Assembly: GCA_947247005.1 (NCBI GenBank)
Contig: OX365962.1
Span: 11,567,201 to 11,631,200 of the forward strand
Origin: Spisula solida
Taxonomy: Eukaryota; Mollusca; Bivalvia; Venerida; Mactridae
DNA: 64,000 bases
Direction: 5' to 3'
The notes beneath the pieces were generated by a model, which saw only the letters and a list, made by a program, of their open reading frames with translations, did no database searches and was not told the DNA's origin. Positions 1 through 12,879 of this stretch are shown here, one piece after another (position 1 is the stretch's first letter; each line of letters begins with the position of its first letter). A program made the position numbers and the translations under genes.

Positions 1-455
1 TACATAAATAAAAATAAATATACCAGATTTATATAGCGCCCTTTTCATGCGAACACACTTTAAGGCACTTTACATTATTTATTGTTGCAGCCACAAGGGC
101 GCAGGTGCATCCTCTATCAGTGCAGAAACAGCATAATTGGACCAGAGTGACAGACTGAGAGAATGCCCCTGAAGGGAGAGAGAGAAATTAGATACAGACA
201 TGCCCGGCGCGGATAGGTACGCCTAGCTCTTATTATCGAATAGACAGTCTGGTTCTTTAATGTGCCCGGTGTATAGCACCGATACACAGCTTCCTGGCAC
301 TTCCAGTTACTTTGCAGACCACACGGTCAGATGTAGCGGGAAATATTATAAATATTTCAGAATATATCAAGTGCCGATGCCAGGGATTGAACCCACGACC
401 TCTAGATTGACAGCCCAGTGCATTACCACTGAGCTAAATCCGCTTATATTCCCTG
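1..455 (-). mobile_element. tRNA-derived SINE, near full length
   Basis: Read on the minus strand this starts with a tRNA-like head (A-box-like TAGCTCAGTGG and B-box-like GGTTCAATCC, about 372-445). A conserved body follows, then a tail reading GCGCTATATAAATCTGG and an AT-rich run at the window start. The same sequence recurs at 37268-37635 and 59271-59455, so this is a real family. The tRNA head plus this tail suggests one of the bivalve SINE groups, but the family name is not certain. It is probably transcribed by RNA polymerase III and moved by a LINE. Confidence 0.8.
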
Positions 456-1485
456 AGCCGATTTATATTATACATCTAACCTGTGTATACGTAGAAAAAT
501 AACCTCTCAACAACGATAAAAAATTAAGAGCTCTGAAATGGTTTTACTCTACAGAGGTTATACTGTATGACCGAAGACAACAATGTGTGCTTATATGCAT
601 TGATTTTTCACTATCTGTAACTTAAGTTGCCACGCTTACGCAGGAAAATTTAATGCTTGCCCGTCAACTAAGCGGTTCGAGTTCGATTATATCATGTTGG
701 GTTGTAAGCAAAATTGTTTTCTATTATCTTGCTCTTCTGGAAGATAAAATAATAAAACCTCAATATATTTTTGTTACCCTTGCAGCGTTTTCAAGGACGT
801 GCAATATCCGTGACCAAAATCACCAATATCTATCTTCATGCACGCTCGTATCACGTGATCGAGTGCCCCCAATCTGGCAACACTTGTGTTATCATTTCTA
901 AAAGTCGGTCAGTATTGTACGGTTATTTATTTATACGTTTACGCCTCTTTTCAACAATATTACGATGTCTGATTTAACTAACCATCTTTCTGGACTGAAT
1001 TCTAACTCATTTGTCACAAGTCGTAAACCTCCGCACTTACGTTTGTAAACATTGACTATAATGTTACGAGCGGTTTGATGAGGCCTTATTTTACCCCTTT
1101 GCTGGCATCCCCGCGTAACTCGACCACCACAACAGCAACCAATGACCAGATATTATGTGTAATGTCGTAATCAAGGAATAACAAACGCTCAGTTCCAAAA
1201 TGAATGTACTCTTAATCTAACGAATGAAACACACAGTTTACATGTATTAATTAAACACAAAATTTCAAATAACAATGATGCTCACAAAGTTAGAAATCAA
1301 AAAGATACATTAAGATATAAAGTTCAAACCTGACATTAACGATACTGAAAGTCCTATCCTATATTCACTGATACACAAAGTTCACAAAGGTAAGTATGTC
1401 CTCGGTAGAATTATTATACACACAGTTAAGTTACTGTAAGCTTACTATTCTATACTTCACTTAGAGATCTTATTTAATTATTTAT
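456..1485. other. Intergenic, no feature recognised
   Basis: Only short chance reading frames are present. No exon with matching splice sites, no RNA gene and no repeat shared with the rest of the window was recognised. Confidence 0.5.
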
Positions 1486-1489
1486 CTTA

Positions 1490-1709
1490 AATGGGTTCCA
1501 GCAAGTATTTATATACAGTCAACAAGGAAATGACAGACAAGATAATTATAAGATTTAGCACTTGATATTAAATAATTAGTTATTACTTAGTTATTTTCCT
1601 GGTTCTTCCTCATTTTAAATGGGTTACAGCAAGTATTTATATACCGTCAGCAAGGAAATGACAGACAAGCTAATTAAAATACTTAACACTTGATATTAAA
1701 TAATTAGTG
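1490..1709. repeat. Tandem duplication, two copies of about 92 bp
   Basis: The stretch AAATGGGTTCCAGCAAGTAT at 1490 recurs with one change at 1617. Both copies continue through GGAAATGACAGACAAG to TTGATATTAAATAATTAG. The offset is about 127 bp. It lies just upstream of the LINE relic and could be part of that element's 5' region, but that is only positional. Confidence 0.75.
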
Positions 1710-1827
1710 TCATAACTATTATAAAACGGTATGCCCCTACACCTTAATTAAATCTACTTCCTAGTTTGAATATTGATAGGAAATATTAAGATACTACATA
1801 AATAACTACAGGGCAAGTGAACAGATA

Positions 1828-3531
1828 ATGTCACATCAATATGAAAACAATGAATTTAATATAATGTTTAATGAGCTTAACATTGATACTACGGAAAAGG
1901 AAGTGCTTAAGGCCATACATCAGTTAAAATCCGGAAAGAGCGGAGGACCGGATTTTCTTTTAAACGAGTTCTTAATTCATAGTAAACATGTTATAGTTAA
2001 GCCCTTGAGCAAATTATTTAATATTGTCTTTGTTAATGGTAATTTTCCAGAAAACTGGTCCGGGGGTTTCTACATTCCACTTCATAAAAAGGGTAACACC
2101 AATGACGTTGAAATTGCAGGAATTACGTGGCTAGGTGTACTGGGCAAACTATTCTCGTGAGTTTTGAATAACAGATTAGCGCAGTGGTCAGATAATTACG
2201 GTGTTCATGTAGAGGCTCAGGCTGGGTTTAGGTCAGGCATGGGAACAGTGGACAATATTGTTGTTCTTCAGGGATTAATCAATCATATGATAAACACAGG
2301 TAAACAACTTAACTGCGCTTTTATATGCTTCACGAAAGCATTTGATTACATCGTTCGTGAAAATCTATGGTATAAGATGTAAAAATTAAGAATACGCGGA
2401 AATATTTTTAACACTATCAAATCTATGTACGATAGTGTCAAAACTAAGGTTAAATATAATAATTCTTTAAGTGAGTCATACACTTGTGATTTAGGTGTCA
2501 GACAAGGTGAGTGTCTATCACCTTTCCTATTTTTAATGTTTTTAAATGACTTAGAAGATTCGTACTACCATAGAGACGTAGAAGGCATTGACGTTAACAT
2601 GTTCAAAATGTTCCTCATTTTATACGCGGATGACATTGTCATTTTTGCCAATAATAGCAGCGAATTGCAATTGGCTTTAAATATTATTTCAGATTATTGT
2701 GATTGATGGAAACTTACTATAAATACAAATAAAACGCAATTAATGATTTTCAGAAAAGGTGGCAGATTACCGGCAAACTTAGCCCTCTATTACAAAGGAC
2801 ATATTATCGACATTGTAAATAAATTCACTTATCTTGGCATAGTTTTTACCGTAGGAGGATCTTTTATCGAAGCACAGAACACAATAGTTATAGCCAACCA
2901 AGCACTGAAAGCTATACTTCAAATGAATAAATATTTATATCATTACATATATATTGCTATCACTCATCGACTAGATTTATTTGACAAACTGATCACACCA
3001 ATTTTAAACTATGGTAGCGCATTTTGGGGTTTTAATGAAGGTGTTTCAATTGAAAAAGTGCATATGCAGTTCTGTAAGAGAATTTTAGGCGTAAAAAAGA
3101 CAACACAAACTTATTTTATTTGTGGTGAAATTGGACGAATATCATATTGGTGAAGAAGAATTCAGCCATATTTAGAATTAATCAATATTAAAATGTGTCG
3201 TATCGAACTTACAAAACTTAGGGTTTCCTCCCACAGACTTCATATTGAAACTGGCCGTTGGGCCAAACCAGTGAGTATTCCTGTCAATGAACCTATATGC
3301 GATTTATGTGAAGTGTTAGAAGATGAGTATCATTTCGTTTTACAATGCCCACTTTATAGCGATTTAAGACAAAAACACATTCCTTCATACTTCAGAACCA
3401 GACCAAATATGATTAAATTTACCGAACTTATTAATACTGAAAATAAGAACCAGATCAGACAATTAGGAAAGTTTCTATTAGACGCTTTCGAACTAGGTAT
3501 GTATAGTGATGTGTATACTGACATACCATAA
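1828..3531 (+). pseudogene. Non-LTR (LINE) reverse transcriptase relic
   Basis: Five open stretches lie in one frame, separated only by stops ending at 2160, 2382, 2706 and 3153. Reverse transcriptase motifs occur in order: an AGFRSGMGTVDN block (about 2218-2256), LGVRQGECLSPFLF (about 2491-2532) and the catalytic YADD at 2623-2634. The C-terminal part has RVSSHRLHIETGRW and a Cys/His knuckle (C-x2-C-x8-H-x4-C, about 3298-3350). The endonuclease is missing, so the copy is 5'-truncated. The stretch between the thumb region and the knuckle is much shorter than usual, which suggests an internal deletion near 3150-3190. Several stops fit CGA to TGA change. The copy is dead; the LINE clade is not assigned. 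Confidence 0.92.
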
Positions 3532-3780
3532 TATAACTATTGTAGCATACGTATAATGTTATAGGTTATTAGGTATACGATTACCTTACAGTAATAACCC
3601 ATATTATATCACTAAAGCATGATGATCTGCATCACTATATTTTAACATCCGTATACATGTAACTATGTACTAACAAATGCAACATTATGTATCATTAATA
3701 ACCTTCTCCGATTGTACTTGAATAAACTGCTCGCAATAGTATGTATTGTGACCTCATGGGCATTATGATCTACGGGTAAC
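3532..3780 (+). repeat. Probable 3' untranslated tail of the LINE relic
   Basis: This AT-rich stretch follows the LINE stop and holds an AATAAA-like signal in TTGAATAAACTGC near 3720. There is no clear poly-A end or target duplication, so the boundary is approximate. A short repeat of AACTTGTTCA follows at 3789-3831. Confidence 0.45.
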
Positions 3781-3955
3781 TTATAAATAAACTTGTTCAA
3801 ACTTGTTCAAAACTTGTTCAAACTTGTTCATCAAAACTGCAAAATGAGACGCTTCGATTGAAGTATTATCGCATACAAACAATTTCAATTAAAAATAGTT
3901 CACACAAAAGGGACAATAATTTGCATCATAACAGTTCCCCTGCACTTCTTTGATT

Positions 3956-4153
3956 CTAGACCCCAGAATCAAAGCATTCAACTTTTTTAAAATTTAAAGT
4001 GGATCTCCCATATATTTGGCTGCACACTTTGTTATAATTTCTAATTTCTTGAACAATGTTTCGGTCTGCGCATCCACACTTTCCATTAGTGAAAGGAATC
4101 CTCTCTTGCGACATTGTGTAGTGAAATGTTTTTTGTCCCAACAGTTCCCACAA
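3956..4153 (-). pseudogene. Unidentified coding-like remnant
   Basis: This is a 65-codon minus-strand frame with coding-like composition and four cysteines, ending TTTAAAATTTAAAGTGGATC-side at a stop near 3956. Coding-like sequence seems to continue upstream on the minus strand to about 4400, but with stops. It is probably the decayed end of a transposon protein. No family was recognised and nothing nearby supports a host gene. Confidence 0.3.
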
Positions 4154-4464
4154 ATTTACACTTGCCTGACATGCATATTTCTCATATGAAAATTGTCTGG
4201 ATCTATTTCCTCTGCAATGTCCATTATAAAATAAATGTCCTGCTCTAGTCCAATAACTCTGAATCGTTTTGCAAATCTCTGGTTATCTATATCAACTCAA
4301 CATTTGTAAAGAATAACAAGTTCGGCGTTCAAATTTTCCTCAATTTGTTGTAACTTTGTTCTGAAGTAATATTTTACAATTTCTTATAGTTTTCTGCTAG
4401 AGTTGCATTGGATGAATACAAGACCGTATATTTTATATAAAAAACTGTGTTTGTCTATAAATAC

Positions 4465-4870
4465 TTAAAGTCACATTATCTCTCCCAAAACATTTTCTCC
4501 GATTATCCAATAAATAGACTAAATATAATGAATTAGGATGTTTTTCACAAAAGACCTATAAATGACGACAGAATGTCAGCTATATCTGTCGAAATAGTAT
4601 GCCAAAATCACATTTAGTAAAAGTATGGATGACAAAATACTTATTCTGCAAGAGTTGCCCCCCCCTTAGACTTTAAATTATGCATTTATTGTTTACATGT
4701 AGTTGTTTTGTTTACAAACCAACTAGGGGCATTATTTAGTTTTCTTTCATCTTATGGTGTTTTCAACCTTTGGCCTCAACTTAAGTGCTCACAATGCATC
4801 ATTTTGCAGATAGGTTGCCAAGCCATTGCTTTTAGAGAAAAGCCATTTATTGCATATGGGACTTTAATTA
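4465..4870 (+). repeat. Dispersed repeat R1, copy 1
   Basis: It aligns over about 370 bp with 15870-16250 in the same orientation. Shared words include GATGTTTTTCACAAAA, AGTATGCCAAAAT, ACAAACCAACT and TCATCTTATGGT. Divergence and short indels are spread throughout. No coding capacity or terminal repeats are visible, so its class is unknown. Confidence 0.75.
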
Positions 4871-5110
4871 GTTTATTTCCCGAGTACATGTCTAACCAAT
4901 TTACAGAAACTGCATCCTTAAGATCTCATTCAAACAATACTCTCTACATTCCAAAACCTAGACTTGAAGTCTGCAGACATTCTCTAGCATACTCTATTCC
5001 AAAAATCTAGAACAAAATACCCCTAAACATACATTGTAAGTCCGTCAAGTTTACTTAATACCTTCAAAAACACATATCTCACATGGTTTTACTCTGGTGG
5101 ACAGAATGAT

Positions 5111-5395
5111 GTTTCGTTGTGAATTTTGTCACAATTAAATCAATTTTGCTTTGTGAATATTGTCACATATATTGTTCTATGTCGGTTTGTGAATATTGTC
5201 ACATATATTGTTTTATGTCAGTTTGTGAATAATGTCACATAAATTGTTTTATGTCGGTTTGTGAATATTGTCACATATATTGTTTTATGTCGGTTTGTGA
5301 ATGATGTCACATATATTGTTTTATGTCGGTTTGTGAATGATGTCACATATATTGTTTTATGTCGGTTTGTGAATAATGCCACATGTTTGTTTAAT
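5111..5395. repeat. 36-bp tandem repeat, about 7.5 copies
   Basis: The unit reads GTGAATATTGTCACATATAT followed by TGTTTTATGTCGGTTT, about 36 bp. The first copies are degenerate and the last three nearly identical. Each unit contains a GTGAA..TTGTCAC near-palindrome. It is not a CRISPR because there are no unique spacers. Confidence 0.88.
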
Positions 5396-6360
5396 ACATA
5401 CTATTATGCAGTATGAAATGTGTTTATTTTTTTTCAGGAGTATTATCATAATTTATGTTTTTTTTCGTTAACTCTAAAATGCCTCTTGTAATTATGTATA
5501 TGTACACATTATTCGTCAAAGAAGCTCACAGGGAATACTGAGTTTGCTCAACTGTGTTACCTCTTTAAATAAAGTCGTATTTATCATTATTATTATTATC
5601 ACAGCAACGGCTCGAGTCTATCAAGTTATCTATATATACACATGTATTGAAACATCATTTCTAATAATTCAGATAAAATATGTTACCCTACTTTTGTTCA
5701 ATTGAATTAAACATGTGACAAACAGATAACATAGTCATGTACTGTATCACACGGTTATGGTGGGGCGTTTATGCATACAGTGCAAACTCACCAAACTGGT
5801 CATTTTCCATTTGTACAATCAAATATTTACAAGAGAGAAAAAAAATAGTTTTTTATGAGTAGTCGAAATACTCATCAATAAAAAGTTGTGCGTAATTAAA
5901 TAGTCATTGTTAGATAGTTCTCTCTAGAAGCCACAGGCGTTGATTAAAATGGCCCTTTGACTAGCGGGCACTGTGTACGGTAGGTGTCGTACCCATTGTT
6001 TTCGGTGTGATTTTAAACTCCACTTAGACCATAGATTACAGTAGCTAGCCAAATGCATGGACCAATAGTGTTCGATAAATCCCGTACACAACACTTTGCT
6101 GTGATATATATAACAATAGATTGCTATATGATTTACGAGGCCAAGCAAAATTATTGATCATAGCTAATAATGTATGCATATAGCACAGAAAAAGTGGATG
6201 TCAATTTTGTTCGAAACCAAAATAGTCTATATTACACTTTTAATTTAAACAGGTAAACAATTGTTCATAGTGAAATACATGTAATTCAAACCTTTACTTC
6301 ATTTGTTACTATTACAGTCATAATCTGAGAAAACTATTTTTATATATTATTATAATTATA
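5396..6360. other. Intergenic, no gene seen
   Basis: The only feature is a short ATT-rich run after AAATAAAGTCGTATTTATC near 5570-5600, which resembles a SINE or LINE 3' tail. No exon or other repeat is supported. Confidence 0.45.
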
Positions 6361-6361
6361 G

Positions 6362-6545
6362 TCTACAGTACAACCTCTTCAGAGTGGACCTATGTAGTGC
6401 AATGACCTCTGTATAATATCACATTCAAACTTTCTTTAAATTGTTGTTATTTAATTTTGCAAACTCTATAGTGCAACAACCTCTGAACAATGTCCAATAT
6501 TTGATGCCCCCAATAGGTATTACTCTAAAGAGTTTGTACTGTACT
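6362..6545. repeat. Short inverted repeat element
   Basis: The left end ACAGTACAACCTCTTCAGAG is matched in inverted form by CTCTAAAGAGTTTGTACTGT at the right end. A related single end, ACAGTACAACC, occurs near 8053 in direct orientation. It may be a small non-autonomous DNA transposon. No clear target duplication was found. Confidence 0.45.
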
Positions 6546-6569
6546 ACTGTGTCTTAAATAATAACGTGA

Positions 6570-7450
6570 TATCTCGCCTCCTTTCTAAGGCCAGTATTTC
6601 GAATTCTTTATCACAGAGTACCTATTATTCAACCTAAAAATTCAAACTAACTAAATGATGAAAACATTTGTTTGGGTCCAAATGGTGTCTTATGATTGAA
6701 TTAAATGGCTTTCACACTATTACAACTTACTATTTACAAAGAAATGCCTCATCGTTTAACCACCTCAATAGTGCATTAACCTCAAATTAAAGACCATTTT
6801 TATTCCATGGACTTGCACTCTATTCAATCTCAAATTCACAGTCAAATCTCATTTATATAACGCCATCTCTTTAATAAGATTGGCCCAGAATTAACCGTTT
6901 CCGTTCCATTTTCGTTAGTTTGCTCTTTGATAGATGCAACCACTCACTATTATTGGGATAATTTTTCCAGTCCTAAGAAGGGCGGCCATTTTGTTGGAGT
7001 TAGGATCGATATCGCACATAAGACTGTCATCGGTCTGTCCAGAGGTTACGCACTATTTAGTACCGATATCGCACTTAGGATTGTTTATGAAACGGTCATA
7101 GGTCATGTTGGCCTTAGACATAGGCACTATTTAGGACCGATATGAGAATAATGTGCAAGCTATTATAATGAAAATCGTGGTCTTAATTTTGAGGTTGTTG
7201 CGCTATTGAGCTGGTCTAATAAGGTGAGGTTTTTAATTGTAAATTCTGGGTTGCAATAGTGTAAGAGACATTAATTTTTTACTTCAATCATAAGGCACCA
7301 TCGGGACCCCTAAAATTGGTTTCATCATTTAGTTGGTTTTAATTTCCAGGTTGCATAATAAGCTACTCTATGATAATAGAACTAAATAGTGTGATCTTAG
7401 AAGTGGTCTTTACGTAATCAAAGCACTGAAAGTTCTGATGGGAGGCGATC
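6570..7450. mobile_element. Imperfect foldback element
   Basis: The stretch 6630-6800 reads, in reverse complement, much like 7170-7360. Shared words include AACTAAATGATGAAA, CTTATGATTGAA, CACTATT.CAAC, CTCAATAG.GCA.TAACCTC and AATTAAAGACC. The arms are separated by about 350 bp and diverge outward to TCGCCTCC near both ends. No transposase is present and the ends are not precise, so this is probably an old non-autonomous element. Confidence 0.55.
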
Positions 7451-8189
7451 TGGTTGCTGCTACTAAAGATTGAACCGACTTTACACGTTTAATGTATGTT
7501 TTCTTACTGCCGATCTTATCCCGAATGTCCAAATAGGCATAGGTGACTATATAGGCATGTTTGGTATATAAATAATTGTAAAACGGGGCATATTAATTTA
7601 TATGTAATACGTGTATTGGATTCGTTTATCATAAGTGGCTTTAAAATAATACTACGCGCCTATTTATCAGATTCTACAGTTCCGTCTTGTAATCATATGA
7701 CTTCCCTCACAGCGTGAGACATCTCTAGAAAGCGGCTTGTACAGCCACACCATATGATTGGATATTTGACGAACACGTCATTTTCATATTACAAAACAAG
7801 TTTGATATCGCCTCGACGGAGTGATTATCTGCAAAAATATCGATTTTCACAAGAATTGTTGATCTTAGAATAAACAAATTTTGCTGATTGAATTAAATTA
7901 GTTTAAATTTGGAGAAACATATGTAGCAGTATTGGGAATGTTGAATGCGGATTCGCATAGCAGCATTAAGGCGGTTCAGGTTGCATTAAGAAATGGGCAA
8001 TGGTAGTATAAAGAGGCTAATGCTTTCCAAAAACGATTTAAGGCACAATAGTACAGTACAACCTATGTAGAGTAATACCCTTTAGGTGCTGCAAATATTG
8101 GTCCTTGTTTTAGAGGCAGTTTCCCTACAAAGATTAAACAAGTAAATAACAACTTAACTAGAATGTTTGAGGGTGCTGTTATACAGGGC
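7451..8189. other. Intergenic, no feature recognised
   Basis: No exon, repeat shared within the window or RNA gene was recognised here. Confidence 0.45.
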
Positions 8190-8510
8190 TTGTTTCACAA
8201 CAAAGGTGCGCTCGGGAGAGGTTGGTTATCCGCAGCCTATCGTGGTCTAACAACAGAAATTTGAATTTCTATCCATAATCGATCTAATCCAAATCGCTCT
8301 ATACATTTATAAAAACTGAAGGAACGCAACACATTCCCCTCCAAAATGGAATCCCGGTGTATTGCACCGATAAATATGAGACTACCAGTTCATCAGACTA
8401 GTTAGGTGGGGAATACTGAAAAGGGTTTTTAAAATATCCAGAGCCTCAGCTAAGATTCGAACTAGGGACCTCCGGATCGGTAGTAGAGAGCGCTTTTGTA
8501 ATGAATGACC
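8190..8510 (-). mobile_element. SINE-like element, minus strand
   Basis: Read on the minus strand, a B-box-like AGTTCGAATCT (about 8452-8462) is followed by a body ending in TATCGGTGCAATACACCGGG. That last word is shared with the SINE at 1-455 (CCCGGTGTATAGCACCGATA). The tRNA head is degenerate, so the extent is approximate. Confidence 0.5.
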
Positions 8511-8870
8511 AGTCACAGAAAACGATACGAAATAACTATGTATTTACACATATATTATCCAAAATGTTATATTTTAACTAAAAATTAACTTACCATTTAC
8601 GGTAACCTGCCATTCCACCAACTCAGAACGTAGATGACCAATGTTGCCATTGTTGTATTATGAATGAAAACTAGCTATCACCGAATCCGCAGTCCTTGTC
8701 TTCAGTGGGCGGTTGATCACATACTTTTATAGATTATATCGTATGTACCACAATGCATTACTCAGGTTGACGTACGTTGCTATATTTAGAGCTGATATTT
8801 ACATACGTTTAATCACGCTGGTTTATGTTTAAAATTAGTTAAGTTTAAGGCCGACAGTGAAACACTTTTT

Positions 8871-9400
8871 TATCCCCCATCGAAGGCGAAGGGATATCGT
8901 ACTAGTAATAGCATTCGTCCGCCCGTCCTTCAGTTCGTCTGTCCGTCCCATATTTTGTCTAGAGCATAACTCTAAAACTATTTGAGGTATTGACTTGAAA
9001 CTTGGTAGGTGAATAGAAAGCAAAAAACTGGGATAAGTACAGTGACTAAGAACCATAACTTTACATGGCTCAGTTCTGAACTTATCTCCCTTTGTTTAAT
9101 TTTGAATTTTAAAATATGTTTTGTCCATAGCATGACTCTAAAACTATTTAAGATATTGATTTGAAACTTTATATACAAATAGATGGCAATTAAGAGAAGT
9201 GCAGTGACCAAGAACCATAACTCTATGTAGTTCAGTTTTGTAAATATCTCCCTTTGTTTGTTTTTATATCTTCAAAAGTATTCAATTGGTTGACTTGGAA
9301 CTTTGAATATATGTAGATGGCATATAGGAGAAGTGCTGTGACTAAGAAACATAACTCTAGCTGGTAACATTCTTGAATTATTTCCCTTTAAGGCAGTAAA
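8871..9400. repeat. Dispersed 'gtccg' repeat
   Basis: It opens with TATCCCCCATCGAAGGCGAA and runs of CGTCC/GTCCG. Two or three diverged internal copies of 'taactctaaaactattt..ttgacttgaaacttt' and 'agaagtgc.gtgac.aagaa' follow, about 160 bp apart. It has no coding capacity. Related 'gtccg' repeats lie at 13556, 14390, 31545, 32350, 50190 and 59060. Confidence 0.6.
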
Positions 9401-10517
9401 AGTATAATTCAAAATCTCTATCCTGAAGAGTACTCAAGTGAATAAATTTAGACATATTTATGAAAGTCATGGATTCAAACCCCACTGGGACCATGTCTTT
9501 TCTTTTTTTTTAAAGTGTTAATGTAATGTTTTGTAGTTAAAGCATGCCTTTATACAGTTACATTGTATATGGCGGAAAATATTGTTTCAAAAATATTTTG
9601 TTTAGACTATCGTTAAAGCATGAACTATGGTTGGTGGGGTCATACAAAATGTTATATCTTGATAATTTCAAGGTGTACCTGTTTTTTATTTGGTTTAAAT
9701 ATGTGCATAACACTATAAAGAAATTGTTTGGGTAATTGATAGTGGTATATGCCCATTGATAGGAATTTAATTTAGGAATTTAGACATTACATATTTTGTA
9801 GAATGAAAAAACTCACGAAATTTTACAACTATGTTGGTAATATACATGAACATAACTTTCTTCTGCTTGTTATTGATTTTGTTTTAATTAATATAACTAT
9901 TAGGCACATGGGAAATCATTTTACTTTAAAAATAGATAAAATTTGATGTTTTTATAGACATTTTTGTCCGTACTCAGTCTAGTCCTCACATGTTTTCGAC
10001 ACATTATAATTATTGGGGTGATCAACCAAATCATTTTTCAAAACCTGATGTTAGAATTGTTTTATATTTCACATTATTCTTGCTTAGTATAAGTAGGAAT
10101 AATAAAAGAAAAAGCAACAACATTTGAAGATATCTGCATTACAATACCACTGCCTTAACCAAACAAGACTTTAGTTATGATATTTCCCTTGATGTAATTT
10201 TCTAATAGTTTCCCTTCTATTGAACTGTACCTGGTTCCATTTAATAAATTAACTCCCTTTATTTGTTGCCTTCTTTTTCTATCTAATCCTTTTTCTATTT
10301 AACACCAATTAGTGGCTAGCATATACGGCGGGGATGGCCATGTGATCATGGCACTTGTTACAACTTACATTAATCACCCATCGACACCTTATTCCAGGTG
10401 GTATCCATTGCCACGAGGGTATGAGAGAAGAGAAGCTAGTTTCCCTTATATATTGAGCGTCTAACAAGGGAATTACTTGTACCATTTTTTGGCTTTGTAT
10501 AACGCGGCCCATGATCG
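9401..10517. other. Intergenic, no feature recognised
   Basis: This is AT-rich sequence with only chance reading frames. The part after 10300 may belong to the Gypsy relic that follows, but no motif supports this. Confidence 0.4.
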
Positions 10518-12259
10518 AAGTATTAGGTTACTATGACCCTAGAAAAGAGTGGAATTTGCAAACTGACAGTTCTCGTACTACTTGATTAGGAGCTACATTG
10601 CTACAGTTGGGCAAGCCAATTGCGTATGCAAGTAAGTCTCTCACAAGCAGTCAAAGGAACTATGCTATGATCGAATTAGAATACCTTTATTTGGTCTTAA
10701 CCGGTATCGGCAATGGGTATATGGTAGAAAGGTTACTGTAGAAACATATCATCTTCCGTTTATATCCATATTTAAGAAACCATTACATAGGGCACCAGCT
10801 AGGTTGCAGCGCATGGTGTTACAAATGCAAAGGTATGGCATGGATGTTAAGTTTCCTCTCGGAAAGGAGATACCACTTCCTGATACCCTGTCCAGGCAAC
10901 CAGTTTCAGACACACGTCCTAGTTTGTCTGCATTACCTGTCACTGACATAAAAATACAAGAAATACAAGCTCATAGAAGCACAGACGAACAAGTTATCTT
11001 AATGGGTTGGCCTAGTACAAGAAAGGAATTTAATTCACTTGTACGTGATTTTTTACTGTAGGGATGAGTTGTGTCTTCGTGAAGGCGTTATCATGAAAGG
11101 GGATAAGATAGTTATTCCCAAATCCCTCAGGTCAAATATTATGGAAACCATACCCGGTTCGAGTCATTTTGGGGTAGAAAATCACTGAGAAGAGCAAGGA
11201 GTGCATTGTTGTGGCCTTTATACTCGAAAGATATTAGTGCTATGGTATTGAAGTGTCCTATGTGTTTAGAACATATACCTTCAAACCAAAAGGAACCATT
11301 ACAGTCATACGAGGTTCCTGAATACAAATGTACCCATGGCAAATAGTTGCCAATGATTTATTAACATGGGACAACAGAAACTTCATAGTAATTGTTGAAA
11401 CCTATTCTCATTACTTTGATGTTAAGGAATTAAGTAATTTGAGAAGCACAACAGTAGTCAATTACATGGAAGGAAAATTTACCAGAATGGGCATTCCTAA
11501 AAAAGGTCATTTCAGATAATGGACAATGTTATCGATGTTCTGAGTTTGCTGAATTTGCAAAATTGTTTGACTTTCAGTATATCACTTATAGCCCGCACTA
11601 TCCGCAAAGTAATGGCTTTGTAGAAGTGTATGTCAAAATTTGAAACGCATTTTCACAAGAGCCAAATCTTCTAATAAAAATCCTCTTCTGGATATTTTAG
11701 AATATCGGGTCACTCCCCTAGATATTGGTTACAGTCCATCTGAATTATTAATAGGTAGGCAAATGAGATAAAACATTCCTACATCAAAACAAAGTTTAAT
11801 TTTCCAGTAATTTTCATCACAATTTAACCGAAAAAGGTTAAAAACCAAGAAACAGAAAGCAAAATTCAATTATGATTTGCATTCAAAATCACCCTCTCCC
11901 CTGGAAATTGGAAACCATGCAAGAGTTCAAAACCCAAAGAGTAAAACATGGAATCAAGCAGTTATTACCGAAACGCATTATTGACATTTGTACACAGTTC
12001 AAACTGATAATGGTGCTTCTAGGCACCACCTTCTATAACTGATGAAAATATACCATCAGTGTCAGACTTTGAATTTCAGAGTCATGTAGAAATATGTGAC
12101 GATGATTGTTTTTTAACAATCCCTGTGAATCCCCCTACAAAACCACAGAATAAATCTGTGTCATCCGAACCCACCAAAGTGTCTTCAAAACCAGACATAA
12201 CTGAAAAAACAATTATATCACACGTTCTGGAAGACAGGTTAAATGGGATATCTAAATAA
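10518..12259 (+). pseudogene. Ty3/Gypsy LTR retroelement pol relic (RNase H and integrase)
   Basis: Domain order is typical of Gypsy pol. The end of reverse transcriptase/RNase H is at about 10530-10680 (LGATLLQLGKPIAYASKSL after an in-frame stop). The tether APARLQRMVLQMQRYGMDVK..DTLSR lies at about 10795-10900. The integrase zinc finger (C-x2-C at about 11254-11265) and core follow. All three catalytic acids are visible: Asp at 11355-11357, Asp at 11515-11517 (ISDNGQ) and Glu at 11623-11625 (PQSNGFVE). The reading is broken by stops and by frameshifts, one at an A-run near 11500. Gag, protease and most of the reverse transcriptase are absent. It is a dead, 5'-truncated copy unrelated to the host genes. 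Confidence 0.9.
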
Positions 12260-12539
12260 CACTTTTATCAGCCAGTGGAAATAAATGGTTATACCATTGT
12301 AATTTTGTGTACCAATTAACCAAAACACAAACATTCTCATTGATAAGATATCAGCAAATAAATTATTAATAAGATATCAGCAAATAAATTATTATAATTA
12401 GCAATGTCATGAGAAGTTTTATATTACATTGGTTTAATATAAGAACAGACAAATATTTCTGTGTTTTTCATGTTCTATATGTTTTGATGTTGTTGTTTTT
12501 TCCAGTAAATAAATGTTACACATTAACTAAAGGGGAATA

Positions 12540-12778
12540 TGTTGTAAAATGGCTATTCACCTGTATGTACAGAGTGTAGTAGAGTCAGTCTACGCTTAGC
12601 TCTCTACGTATCAACAACTCTCTTACTCAATGTATACTTGTATATGTTTCTATATCGTTTATGATATTGAATGTAATTACTAATTAGTACACTCGCTGTA
12701 TATTCGTTCTTGGGACACGCACACTGAACAATACATTCACAATATAAATGTACTAGTACCATGACAACTGTTAATACA
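12540..12778 (+). repeat. Probable 3' LTR of the Gypsy relic
   Basis: A purine tract AAAGGGGAATA directly precedes TGTTGTAAAATGG. The candidate LTR ends at ...GTTAATACA, so it has TG...CA termini and is about 239 bp long. Its place just after the pol relic and polypurine tract supports the call. No matching 5' LTR is in the window, so identity between LTRs cannot be tested. Confidence 0.6.
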
Positions 12779-12879
12779 GCCTTACCTAGCTACACCTTGC
12801 TCCGCTGACCCCTGACCGATTTTAGTTTATGTTAGAAATCAATAACGTTCAAATCTTAATTTCTATGATACTTCTTTTC

